A stretch of DNA of 35,412 bases. Origin: an uncultured Collinsella sp. GTDB taxonomy: Bacteria > Actinomycetota > Coriobacteriia > Coriobacteriales > Coriobacteriaceae. Location of the stretch: assembly GCA_902489775.1 (NCBI GenBank), contig CABUBH010000019.1, positions 1-35,412 of the forward strand, written 5' to 3'. Both the position numbers and the translations under genes were made by a program. The notes beneath the pieces are model-generated. The model did no database searches and was not told where the DNA came from. It saw only the letters and a list, made by a program, of their open reading frames with translations. Positions 1 to 7,321 of this stretch are shown here, one piece after another (within the stretch, counting starts at the first letter, position 1; each line of letters begins with the position of its first letter).

Positions 1-53
1 ACCTACAACAGCGCGGTTAACAGCCGCGTGCTCTACCATTGAGCTACCGAGGA
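1..53 (-). tRNA. tRNA-Asn (GTT), partial at window edge
   Basis: This is identical base for base to the 5' three quarters of the complete tRNA-Asn at 92-163, including acceptor 5' strand, D arm and the anticodon arm with GTT. About 19 bases of the 3' end (T arm and 3' acceptor strand) lie outside the window. It is the downstream member of a tandem pair. Confidence 0.93.
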
Positions 54-56
54 ATT

Positions 57-79
57 TAAAAGCCCAACGGAAAGGGCTG
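57..79 (-). terminator. short intrinsic terminator between the two tRNA-Asn genes
   Basis: On the minus strand a 5-bp stem (AGCCC/GGGCT) with an 8-base loop is followed by TTTTAAA. The stem is short and the T run is only four bases, so it is probably leaky; it could equally act as a processing spacer between the two tRNAs. Confidence 0.5.
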
Positions 80-91
80 AAAAAATTCTGG

Positions 92-163
92 CTCCCCGGG
101 TAGGACTCGAACCTACAACAGCGCGGTTAACAGCCGCGTGCTCTACCATTGAGCTACCGAGGA
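92..163 (-). tRNA. tRNA-Asn (anticodon GTT)
   Basis: The 72-base minus-strand sequence folds as a full cloverleaf: acceptor TCCTCGG/CCGGGGA with one G-T pair and G discriminator, D stem GCTC/GAGC, anticodon stem CGCGG/CCGCG with loop CTGTTAA (GTT at its centre), five-base variable loop, and T stem GTAGG/CCTAC with loop TTCGAGT. CCA is not encoded. Confidence 0.97.
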
Positions 164-193
164 ATAGGTGCGTGCTCTCAAGCAACGAAGTTT

Positions 194-221
194 ATTATAC
201 GGACGAATCAGCTCAGGGCAA
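194..221 (-). promoter_or_regulatory. promoter of the tRNA-Asn genes
   Basis: On the minus strand TTGCCC (216-221) and a perfect TATAAT (194-199) are separated by 16 bases, placing the start of transcription about 20-25 bases upstream of the mature tRNA. Confidence 0.65.
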
Positions 222-246
222 GAACTTTTTTGAAAAATTTCCGACC

Positions 247-302
247 TAGTCGTTGGGGACGTTCTTAAACGACCAGTCATTCAAGAACGTCCCCAACGAC
301 TA
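247..302. repeat. REP-like perfect inverted repeat, 20-bp arms
   Basis: A 20-base arm at 247-266 (begins TAGTCGTTGGGGACG) is matched exactly by its reverse complement at 283-302, around a 16-base spacer. There is no T run directly after either arm, so it is not a typical terminator. It lies between the tRNA-Asn promoter and the rpoD terminator. The form is that of a repetitive extragenic palindrome; whether it is multi-copy cannot be seen in this window. Confidence 0.8.
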
Positions 303-341
303 CATAAAAGCGCCCCCAAGCGGATGTGCTTGAGAGCGCTT
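303..341 (-). terminator. rpoD: intrinsic terminator downstream of rpoD
   Basis: Ten bases after the rpoD stop, the minus strand forms a 14-bp stem (328-341 with 308-321, three G-U pairs) with a six-base loop, followed by TTTTATG. It closes the long housekeeping operon. Confidence 0.8.
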
Positions 342-350
342 CTTGCTTGA

Positions 351-1700
351 CTAGCTTTCGATATAGTCTTTGAGCTTGCTGCTGCGGCTCGGGTGGCGAA
401 GCTTGGCCAGGGTCTTGGACTCGATCTGGCGGATACGCTCGCGCGTGACGCCAAACTCGCGGCCGACTTCCTCGAGCGTACGGGGATGCCCGTCGACAAG
501 GCCAAAGCGCAGCTCGATAACCTTGCGCTCACGATCGGCAAGCGAGTCGAGCACCTGAGTGAGCTGCTCCTGCAGCATGGAGAAGCTTGCGGCATCGGGA
601 GGAACGATTGCCTGGGAGTCCTCGATGAAGTCGCCCAGCTGGGAATCCTCTTCCTCGCCGATGGGGGTCTCGAGCGACACGGGCTCCTGCGAGATCTTCT
701 GGATCTCGCGGACGCGGTCGGCGCTCATGTCCATCTCGGCACCGATCTCCTCGGGGGTCGGGTCGCGACCCAGGTCCTGAAGGAGCTGGCGCTGCACGCG
801 GACGAGCTTGTTGATGGTCTCGACCATATGCACGGGAATACGGATGGTACGGGCCTGGTCGGCGATAGCGCGCGTAATGGCCTGACGGATCCACCACGTG
901 GCGTACGTGGAGAACTTGAAACCCTTCTGGTAGTCGAACTTCTCGACGGCGCGAATCAGACCGAGGTTGCCCTCCTGGATCAGGTCAAGGAACAGCATGC
1001 CGCGGCCAACATAGCGCTTGGCGATGGAGACAACCAGACGCAGGTTTGCGCTGATGAGTGCCTGCTTGGCTTCGAGACCGACGTTCTCAATGCGCGTAAG
1101 ACGACGCATCTCGGCACGCGTGAGCTCGAGCTCACCGGCATCGGCAGCCTCGAGCTTCTCGGTGGCCTCGAGACCGGCCTCGATCTTCATAGCCAGATCG
1201 ACCTCTTCGGAAGCGGTCAGCAGGTCGACCTTGCCGATCTCCTTGAGGTACATACGAACCGGATCGCCGGTCAGCATCACCGTGGAGGCATCGATGCCAC
1301 GCACGCGGGAGCGTGAACGGGACGTGCGCACGGTGCGCTTCTTCTTGCTCTTGGAAGAACCCATCTCGGCGTCGGCCTGACGGGCCATCTTGAGCTCGTG
1401 ATCGTCGAGCGAGCCGGAATCGTGCTCGTCGTCGTCATCGAAATCGTCGGTATCGGTATCGTTATCGTCATCGTCGACGTCCATGGGGGCGTCGTCGTTA
1501 CCGCTCGCGGAGATAATCTGGATGCCGCTGTTGCGCAGCGCGGAATACACCGCGGTGAGCTGCTCGTCAGAAACATCGATATCCTTCAGGGCGACCTGAA
1601 TCTCGTCCTCGGTTACCGAAGTCCTGTTTGAGCCGTTGCCCATAAGCTTTGCAACGTAGGATTCCAGCCCAGTACCCGTGCTCTCAGTCTTTTTTGGCAC
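351..1700 (-). CDS. rpoD: RNA polymerase primary sigma factor RpoD/SigA
   Basis: This is the principal sigma factor that recruits RNA polymerase to housekeeping promoters. The C-terminal two thirds shows the whole sigma-70 core: region 1.2 (DPVRMYLKEIG), region 2 with SANLRLVVSIAKRY, the -10-recognition stretch ending in TYATWWIRQAITRA, region 3 (RIPVHM) and region 4.2 with the helix-turn-helix GVTRERIRQIE. The N-terminal part carries a strongly acidic run rich in Asp, as in actinobacterial SigA. I chose the GTG at 1700 because AAGGGAG sits five bases before it; an ATG at 1715 lacks such a site. At 449 residues it has a usual length. It is the last gene of the operon, 110 bases after dnaG, a gap that could hold an extra promoter, though I see only weak hexamers. 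Confidence 0.97.
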   Translation of the reverse strand: MPKKTESTGTGLESYVAKLMGNGSNRTSVTEDEIQVALKDIDVSDEQLTAVYSALRNSGIQIISASGNDDAPMDVDDDDNDTDTDDFDDDDEHDSGSLDDHELKMARQADAEMGSSKSKKKRTVRTSRSRSRVRGIDASTVMLTGDPVRMYLKEIGKVDLLTASEEVDLAMKIEAGLEATEKLEAADAGELELTRAEMRRLTRIENVGLEAKQALISANLRLVVSIAKRYVGRGMLFLDLIQEGNLGLIRAVEKFDYQKGFKFSTYATWWIRQAITRAIADQARTIRIPVHMVETINKLVRVQRQLLQDLGRDPTPEEIGAEMDMSADRVREIQKISQEPVSLETPIGEEEDSQLGDFIEDSQAIVPPDAASFSMLQEQLTQVLDSLADRERKVIELRFGLVDGHPRTLEEVGREFGVTRERIRQIESKTLAKLRHPSRSSKLKDYIES

Positions 1701-1810
1701 AGATTCTCCCTTCATAGTCCACAGGACTCAATACTTTAGCATACACAGTGACGTCTATACCCAAAAAGAGGGCTGGATATAGGCGAGAATACGCTGGTTG
1801 ACCACAACAT

Positions 1811-3919
1811 CTAGGCTTGTTCGGCGCCTGCGGCCTCCAGGCCGATCAAACGAAACGGGTCCGCCACGCCGCCGATCGACTTTTGCAGTTCGCGCTGACG
1901 CTGCGAATCCTGCGCGGCCTGCACGGTCAGCGCGCGACGGGCCTCATCATCGAGCGAACGGTCCTGGCGCAGCTTGGCCTGTGCGGCACGCATGCGACGC
2001 TTGATGGTGTAGAGCTCGAGCGTATCGAGCATAAACACGATGTTCGTCTCGGTGGGGTGCTTGCTCGTCGCCGAGATGCGCCCGGCACTCACAAGCGTTG
2101 CCGCATCGGGACACACTGAGCGCGCCGCATCCATGCAGGCTGCAGGATCGGTTCCCGGCGGCGTTGCCAGAACGGCCCATGCGATGGACTCGTGACGTGG
2201 GTCAACCCACTCGATGGAGCAGATGCGGTCGGCATACGTGCGGAACAGGTCGGGGTAGCTCGTGAGCATCGTCAACAGTTCGCGCTCCCCTGCCAAGGAC
2301 TTGCGTTCAAGATCGGTAAGAACCATCGGCGCCGCCGCAGCCGGTGCGCCCGAACCGTCAGCCGCAGGCACAGCGCCCATACCATCAGGCACATCGATCG
2401 GCGGAAGATCTTCGACGACCTCCACGGGCGCGGCACCGTAGGCATCAAGCGGGACGTAGTCGTACGGCTCTTCTTCGACCGGCGCGAACACCGGCGGCAT
2501 CGCGCCCGATGCCCAAGCACCGCGACCGGCATCGCGAGAACCCGACGTCCGACCGCCCGCGCTACCGGACCGCTCAGCCTGTGCCCGCTGGCGCTCATAG
2601 TTCTGCTCACGACGTCGTTCCACATCCTCGCGCTTGGCGACATCGCGAAACACACGGCCCGAGCTCGCACGCACTGTCTCCAGATCCAAACCCAACAGGT
2701 CGGCAATCTGGATAAAGTACGTGTCGATCATATAGCTGTCGCGCAACGGATAGATAAGCGTCAGCGCATCCTCCAGCGCCTTGGCGCGACCGCCCGGCGT
2801 GGTGATGTCACTCGACTCCTGCAGCGAACGGTAAACAAAGTCCATAAGCGGCTCGGCCGCGTCGATGCGCGCCTGCAGCTCCTGGCCGCCGTGCGCCGTA
2901 ATAAACTCCATAGGGTCGTTGCCGTCGGGCAGCACCACGCAACGCAGGTCCATGGAATCCTGCTCGATAAACTGAATCGCACGGCGGGCGGCCTTCTGGC
3001 CCGCGGCATCGCCGTCGAACATATACACGATGCGCTTGGCAAAGCGGGTGAGCGTCTTGACGTGATGCTCCGTGAGCGCGGTGCCCAGCGTGGCGACAAC
3101 GTTTTTAATCCCCGCCTCCCAGCAGGCGATGCAGTCGGTATAGCCCTCCACCACAATGGCGGTATCCTGCGCGACGATAAACTCCTTGGCCCAATTAAAG
3201 CCGTAGAGGTTTCGCTTTTTATGAAACACGCTCGTCTCGGCGGTGTTGAGGTACTTGGGTTGGCCGTCGCCCATAATGCGACCGCCAAAGGCAATGTTGT
3301 GACCCTGCTCGTCAAAGATGGGAAATATCACGCGATCGTAAAAGCGGTCGGCGAGCTGTCCGCGCCCGCGGCTCACGGCAACGTTGGCATCGATCATCTC
3401 CTGCGGAGTAAAACCCGCCTGGGACAGGTGTGACACCAGCGCGTTACGGCCCGGCGCAAAGCCCAGACAGTAGCGGCGGCAGACGTCGCCGCCCATGCCG
3501 CGGCTGGCAAAGTACTCGCGCGGACGGCCGTCCTTACCGCGCATAAGCATGGTGTGATAGAACTGGGCGGTCTCGGCGCACAAATCGTAGATGCGGGCAC
3601 GCTTGGTACCGCGCTCGCGATAAGCGCCGGTATCGTGCAGCTCAATGCCGGCACGGTCGGCCAAGTAACGGATTGACTCGGGAAAGCTCAGGTTCTCGCG
3701 CTTCATGATATACGTGAAAACGTCGCCACCCTCGCCGCAGCCAAAGCAATGCCACACCTGCGTGGCGGGGATAATGTGGAAGGACGGCGTCTTCTCGCCA
3801 TGGAAGGGGCAGCAGCCCCAAAACTCATGGCCGCGGGGCTTGAGCTCGACCGTTTCCTGCACGATAGCAACCAGGTCGGACGCAGCGCGTACCTGATCTT
3901 TTTCCTCATCGCTAATCAC
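1811..3919 (-). CDS. dnaG: DNA primase DnaG
   Basis: The primase lays down RNA primers at the replication fork. The N-terminal CHC2 zinc-binding domain is intact (Cys37, His40, Cys58, Cys61 in a CPFH...CFGC arrangement). The catalytic core with its TOPRIM fold follows, showing VVEGYTD with the catalytic glutamate near residue 255 and the metal-binding FDGDAAG motif about 50 residues later. The C-terminal third is longer and less conserved, with a Pro/Ala/Gly-rich linker near residues 440-530 before the helicase-interacting domain. The start overlaps the end of ribF by eight bases, consistent with translational coupling. The grouping of dnaG with rpoD resembles the macromolecular synthesis operon, though here it is joined to the infB operon. 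Confidence 0.97.
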   Translation of the reverse strand: MISDEEKDQVRAASDLVAIVQETVELKPRGHEFWGCCPFHGEKTPSFHIIPATQVWHCFGCGEGGDVFTYIMKRENLSFPESIRYLADRAGIELHDTGAYRERGTKRARIYDLCAETAQFYHTMLMRGKDGRPREYFASRGMGGDVCRRYCLGFAPGRNALVSHLSQAGFTPQEMIDANVAVSRGRGQLADRFYDRVIFPIFDEQGHNIAFGGRIMGDGQPKYLNTAETSVFHKKRNLYGFNWAKEFIVAQDTAIVVEGYTDCIACWEAGIKNVVATLGTALTEHHVKTLTRFAKRIVYMFDGDAAGQKAARRAIQFIEQDSMDLRCVVLPDGNDPMEFITAHGGQELQARIDAAEPLMDFVYRSLQESSDITTPGGRAKALEDALTLIYPLRDSYMIDTYFIQIADLLGLDLETVRASSGRVFRDVAKREDVERRREQNYERQRAQAERSGSAGGRTSGSRDAGRGAWASGAMPPVFAPVEEEPYDYVPLDAYGAAPVEVVEDLPPIDVPDGMGAVPAADGSGAPAAAAPMVLTDLERKSLAGERELLTMLTSYPDLFRTYADRICSIEWVDPRHESIAWAVLATPPGTDPAACMDAARSVCPDAATLVSAGRISATSKHPTETNIVFMLDTLELYTIKRRMRAAQAKLRQDRSLDDEARRALTVQAAQDSQRQRELQKSIGGVADPFRLIGLEAAGAEQA

Positions 3920-4919
3920 GAATGCTCACCCCCTGCTCACCCAAGTTGTGACGAATGTCCTCGATATTACCCTCGACGGTCGCAATCAACTCATCCAGCG
4001 AATCGAACACGCGCGAGGGACGCAGCCAGCGCGTAAACGCCAGCGAAACAGAAGCGCCGTACAGGTCTCCCGTATATCCAATTAAGTTAGCCTCGAGATG
4101 CGCAGATGCCGCATCGTCGGCATACGTTGGCGGCAGGCCGACGTTCACGGCAGCGGGCCACGCGGTGTCATCGACCAGCACCAGACCCTCATACACGCCA
4201 TCGGCTGGCACCTGAATACCGTCGGGAACCTGCAGGTTTGCCGTGGGAAAGCCCATGCCAGAGCCCTCGTGACGGCCGCGAATAACACCGCCACGCACCA
4301 TATACGGACGGCCGAGTAACTCAGCAGCAAGCTCCACATGGCCCTGTCCCAGCTCATGACGAATACGGGTGGCGCAAATGGCCTCACCGCCCTCGCAAAG
4401 CAGGTCGTGCCCGTATACGTCAACGCCGCGCTCGGAACCCCAGGCGCGCATCTCGGCAACACCAGAAGCACCGCCACGACCCAGCCTAAAGTCACTGCCA
4501 ACGCGAATCGATCGAATGTCGACCAGACGCGACACCAGCGAGAGAAAATCAACATGGTCAAGCGCCGCAACCTCAGGCGTAAAGGGAACGGCCACCACCG
4601 CATCGACCCCGGTTTGAGCCAGGGCATGCAGACGGTCGGCCGTCGTCATCAATTTTTGAGCGGGCGAAGGGCTCACCACAACGTCCGGGTCGGGATCGAA
4701 GGTAACCACGGCCGCCTTACAGCCATGGGCACGGGCATCACGGACAAGCGCTTCGATGAGTTCCTGGTGTCCACGGTGAACGCCGTCGAACACGCCGATG
4801 GCAATCGATGCGGCACCCAGGTGCTCACACTTATCAAACACATCGGCAGTAACGATGCGAGCCTCTTCCGACTCGCCGGCGAAAAAGATACGCGCGAGCT
4901 CGCGAGCGGCCAGCATCAT
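3912..4919 (-). CDS. ribF: bifunctional riboflavin kinase / FAD synthetase
   Basis: RibF phosphorylates riboflavin to FMN and adenylylates FMN to FAD in the cytoplasm. The N-terminal nucleotidyltransferase domain shows GVFDGVHRGH (the HxGH-like nucleotide-binding motif) and later ATRIR. The C-terminal flavokinase domain shows GFPTANL and the GDLYG stretch. At 335 residues it is only slightly longer than usual. Its ATG overlaps the truB stop in an ATGA-type junction and its end overlaps dnaG by eight bases. The truB-ribF pairing is conserved in many bacteria, which supports the call. Confidence 0.96.
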   Translation of the reverse strand: MMLAARELARIFFAGESEEARIVTADVFDKCEHLGAASIAIGVFDGVHRGHQELIEALVRDARAHGCKAAVVTFDPDPDVVVSPSPAQKLMTTADRLHALAQTGVDAVVAVPFTPEVAALDHVDFLSLVSRLVDIRSIRVGSDFRLGRGGASGVAEMRAWGSERGVDVYGHDLLCEGGEAICATRIRHELGQGHVELAAELLGRPYMVRGGVIRGRHEGSGMGFPTANLQVPDGIQVPADGVYEGLVLVDDTAWPAAVNVGLPPTYADDAASAHLEANLIGYTGDLYGASVSLAFTRWLRPSRVFDSLDELIATVEGNIEDIRHNLGEQGVSIRD

Positions 4920-5848
4920 CGAACACCGCCGATGGCCTGCGGAAACACGTGCTCCATGACAAAGCGGCCACCCTCAATGCGGGCGAGCGCCTTGAGCCCC
5001 CCATCGAGCACCAACGCAAACGGCGCCTTCGAGGCATCGAAATCGGCAAGCGCACGCTCAACGGGAATGCGTCGGCCGCAGAGCAGGTCGTCGGCAAGAT
5101 TGCCCGGCAAGTCAACACGCGTGGCGCCCAGGGCTGCAATGGGATCCAGGGCAAAGCCAGCGGCGGACTCGAGAGAAAGCTCCTCCACCGCATGACAGGC
5201 GCCAATGGAAACAACACCGGATGCGGTGCGACGAAGCGCGGAAATATGCGCGGCGCTATCACAAGCACGGCCCAGGTCGCGAGCGAGCGCACGGATATAG
5301 GTGCCCTTGCTCACCGAGAACGCCACCGTCCACACACATGTATCACCTTCGCCACCCACGGCGATCAGGTCAGCGGCATAGACCTCGACGGGGCGCGGAG
5401 GTAGGTCCACCGCATTACCCGCGCGAGCAGACTTGTAGGCGCGAACGCCATTGACCGAGATAGCCGAAAACGCCGGCGGCACCTGCATCTGCGGACCAAG
5501 CATGGCAGCCAAGCGCTCACGGGCATAGGCAGAATCGCGGAGCTCGTTGGCAACAGCTACCGTGCGGACCGCCTCGCCCTCCGCATCATCGGTATTAGTC
5601 TCGGCGCCAAACGAGATGTCGGCGACGTAGCTTTTGGTATCGAGGGTTAGCATGCCCAGCAGACGGGTGGCCTGGCCCACGCCCACCACCATGACGCCGG
5701 ATGCCATGGGGTCGAGCGTACCGGCATGGCCGACGCGCCGCTCATGGAGGGCGCGTCGGCATTGCGAGACCACATCGTGGGACGTGCAGCCCACCGGCTT
5801 ATCGACGGCGAGCAGCATATTCAATTGAGAAGGCGTTCGACGAGCCAT
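4916..5848 (-). CDS. truB: tRNA pseudouridine(55) synthase TruB
   Basis: TruB converts U55 in the T loop of tRNAs to pseudouridine. The family signature HAGTLDPMASGVM near residues 41-53 carries the catalytic aspartate, and the N-terminal VDKPVGCTSHDVV stretch is typical. SKGTYIRALARDLG near residue 200 matches the second conserved block. The ATG at 5848 has GGATGG a few bases upstream; it starts 15 bases after the nrnA stop. The length of 310 residues is normal. Confidence 0.96.
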   Translation of the reverse strand: MARRTPSQLNMLLAVDKPVGCTSHDVVSQCRRALHERRVGHAGTLDPMASGVMVVGVGQATRLLGMLTLDTKSYVADISFGAETNTDDAEGEAVRTVAVANELRDSAYARERLAAMLGPQMQVPPAFSAISVNGVRAYKSARAGNAVDLPPRPVEVYAADLIAVGGEGDTCVWTVAFSVSKGTYIRALARDLGRACDSAAHISALRRTASGVVSIGACHAVEELSLESAAGFALDPIAALGATRVDLPGNLADDLLCGRRIPVERALADFDASKAPFALVLDGGLKALARIEGGRFVMEHVFPQAIGGVR

Positions 5849-5863
5849 GTACCATCCAATTAG

Positions 5864-6907
5864 TTAGAGCTCGACGGTCACCGAAGCGGGATCCTCCCCC
5901 ACCAGCTCGGCCAGCATGGGAAGTGCCACGGCGAGCGTCTCGCGAATTGTTCCGTTGTTGGAAAAGCCGGCGGCGGCATGATGCCCGCCACCGCCAAAGT
6001 TGGCAGCAATCTCGGACACATCGAGGTCGCCCTTGGAGCGCAGGTTGCCACGCACCTTGGTATCGCCCTCAATGCCCTTTAAGAACATGCAGACCTCGAC
6101 GCCCATCACCGAACGCACCACGTCAACCAGGCCGTCGCACTCATCCGAGGTGACACCGCAAGCCTCAAGGTCACTCTGGTACGCATAGCTATACGCGACG
6201 CGCCCGTGGGCCACCGTCTTAATGCGACCCATAACGATGGACTTGAGGTGCAAAAACTCAACGCGCATGCTCTGGTAGACCTCGAGCGCAACGTGCGCCG
6301 GATCGGCACCGTGCGCCACCAGGCGCGAGGCTGCATGGAACGCGGCGGCATCGGCGTTTTGGTACTGAAAACGGCCGGTATCGGTAACCAAGCCACACAG
6401 CAGGCAGGTCGCAACGCCATCACGTGCAACAATGCCGCAATTGTCCAAGAAGCGGTCGATGATCATGGCGCAGGCCGCGGCATCGACGCGCCTCAGGCTC
6501 AGCTCGGCAAACTCCTCGCGCGCCGGATGATGATCGAAGCACACCACATGCTTGGAGCGACGAAGCACCTCGGCGGAATTATTGAGGCGCTCGACGACCG
6601 GTACGTCCACCGAGATGAACAGGTCAGGATTGCCGGCGTACGCAGATGCCGGCACCAGGCGATCGGAGCCTTCCATAAAGCGGTAGATGCGCGGAACCGG
6701 GTCATCGTCTGCCAGCAGCAGCGCAATGTCCTTGTTGGGGAAAAACTTCATGAGCGAAAGGCCCAGACCCAATACGGAGCCCAAGGCATCGCCATCGGGA
6801 GAAGTATGTCCCGAAATCGCAATGGAGGACGCACCCTCGATGAGCTCGAGGATGCGTCGCTGAATATCTGCAGACTCGCACGAGGCGAGGTCGGCGGAAT
6901 TAGTCAT
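5864..6907 (-). CDS. nrnA: DHH-family phosphoesterase, NrnA-like (oligoribonuclease / pAp phosphatase)
   Basis: This DHH/DHHA1 protein is of the NrnA type, which degrades nano-RNAs from RNA decay and hydrolyses pAp to AMP. Seen in the sequence are motif I SGHTSPDGDALGS (residues 34-46), the DHH motif in FDHHPARE near residue 125, the TDTGRFQYQN block, and the C-terminal DHHA1 glycine motif GGGGHHAAAGF near residue 308. It overlaps rbfA by eight bases. This position between rbfA and truB is common in Gram-positive and actinobacterial infB operons. The substrate range is inferred from the family. Confidence 0.93.
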   Translation of the reverse strand: MTNSADLASCESADIQRRILELIEGASSIAISGHTSPDGDALGSVLGLGLSLMKFFPNKDIALLLADDDPVPRIYRFMEGSDRLVPASAYAGNPDLFISVDVPVVERLNNSAEVLRRSKHVVCFDHHPAREEFAELSLRRVDAAACAMIIDRFLDNCGIVARDGVATCLLCGLVTDTGRFQYQNADAAAFHAASRLVAHGADPAHVALEVYQSMRVEFLHLKSIVMGRIKTVAHGRVAYSYAYQSDLEACGVTSDECDGLVDVVRSVMGVEVCMFLKGIEGDTKVRGNLRSKGDLDVSEIAANFGGGGHHAAAGFSNNGTIRETLAVALPMLAELVGEDPASVTVEL

Positions 6908-7310
6908 CTAAAGCTGCCTCCTGGGCGGCATCCGCTATCGGATAGCCGTCCTCGTCCTTTTCGATCGCAAGCGTGGCGGGAACGTTTTCCAGCGCACGCG
7001 TGATGCGCTCGGCCTCATCGGTCGAGCGATCGATACGAAAATCGAGCTCGGGCGTGACACGCCAATCGAGCGAGCGAGCCAACAGGCTGCGAATACGGCC
7101 CTTGGCACTTGCGAGCGCCTCCATGACCTCGTCGTAGCGGCTCGCATCGCACGACACGTACACACGCGCGAACGAACGGTCCACCGCGACCTCGACCGCG
7201 GTCAAAGTAACTAGGTCGAGACGCGGATCGGAAACCTCAAAGAGCAGGATATAACCAAGCTTCTCGCGAAGCTGCTCGCCCAGACGGCGGGTTGCCTGCG
7301 TTTGCTTCAT
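6900..7310 (-). CDS. rbfA: 30S ribosome-binding factor RbfA
   Basis: RbfA is a late maturation factor of the 30S subunit that binds near the 5' end of 16S rRNA. The start at 7310 (MKQTQATRRLGEQLREKLG) has TAGGGGGT about eight bases upstream, and this site overlaps the infB stop region. The KH-like fold is recognisable from SDPRL near residue 27, the conserved RVYVS strand and the LARSLDWRVTPELDFRID block. At 136 residues it is a typical size. The acidic C-terminal tail is extended. It sits between infB and nrnA, its usual place. Confidence 0.95.
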   Translation of the reverse strand: MKQTQATRRLGEQLREKLGYILLFEVSDPRLDLVTLTAVEVAVDRSFARVYVSCDASRYDEVMEALASAKGRIRSLLARSLDWRVTPELDFRIDRSTDEAERITRALENVPATLAIEKDEDGYPIADAAQEAALDD

Positions 7311-7321
7311 AGCGCTACCCC

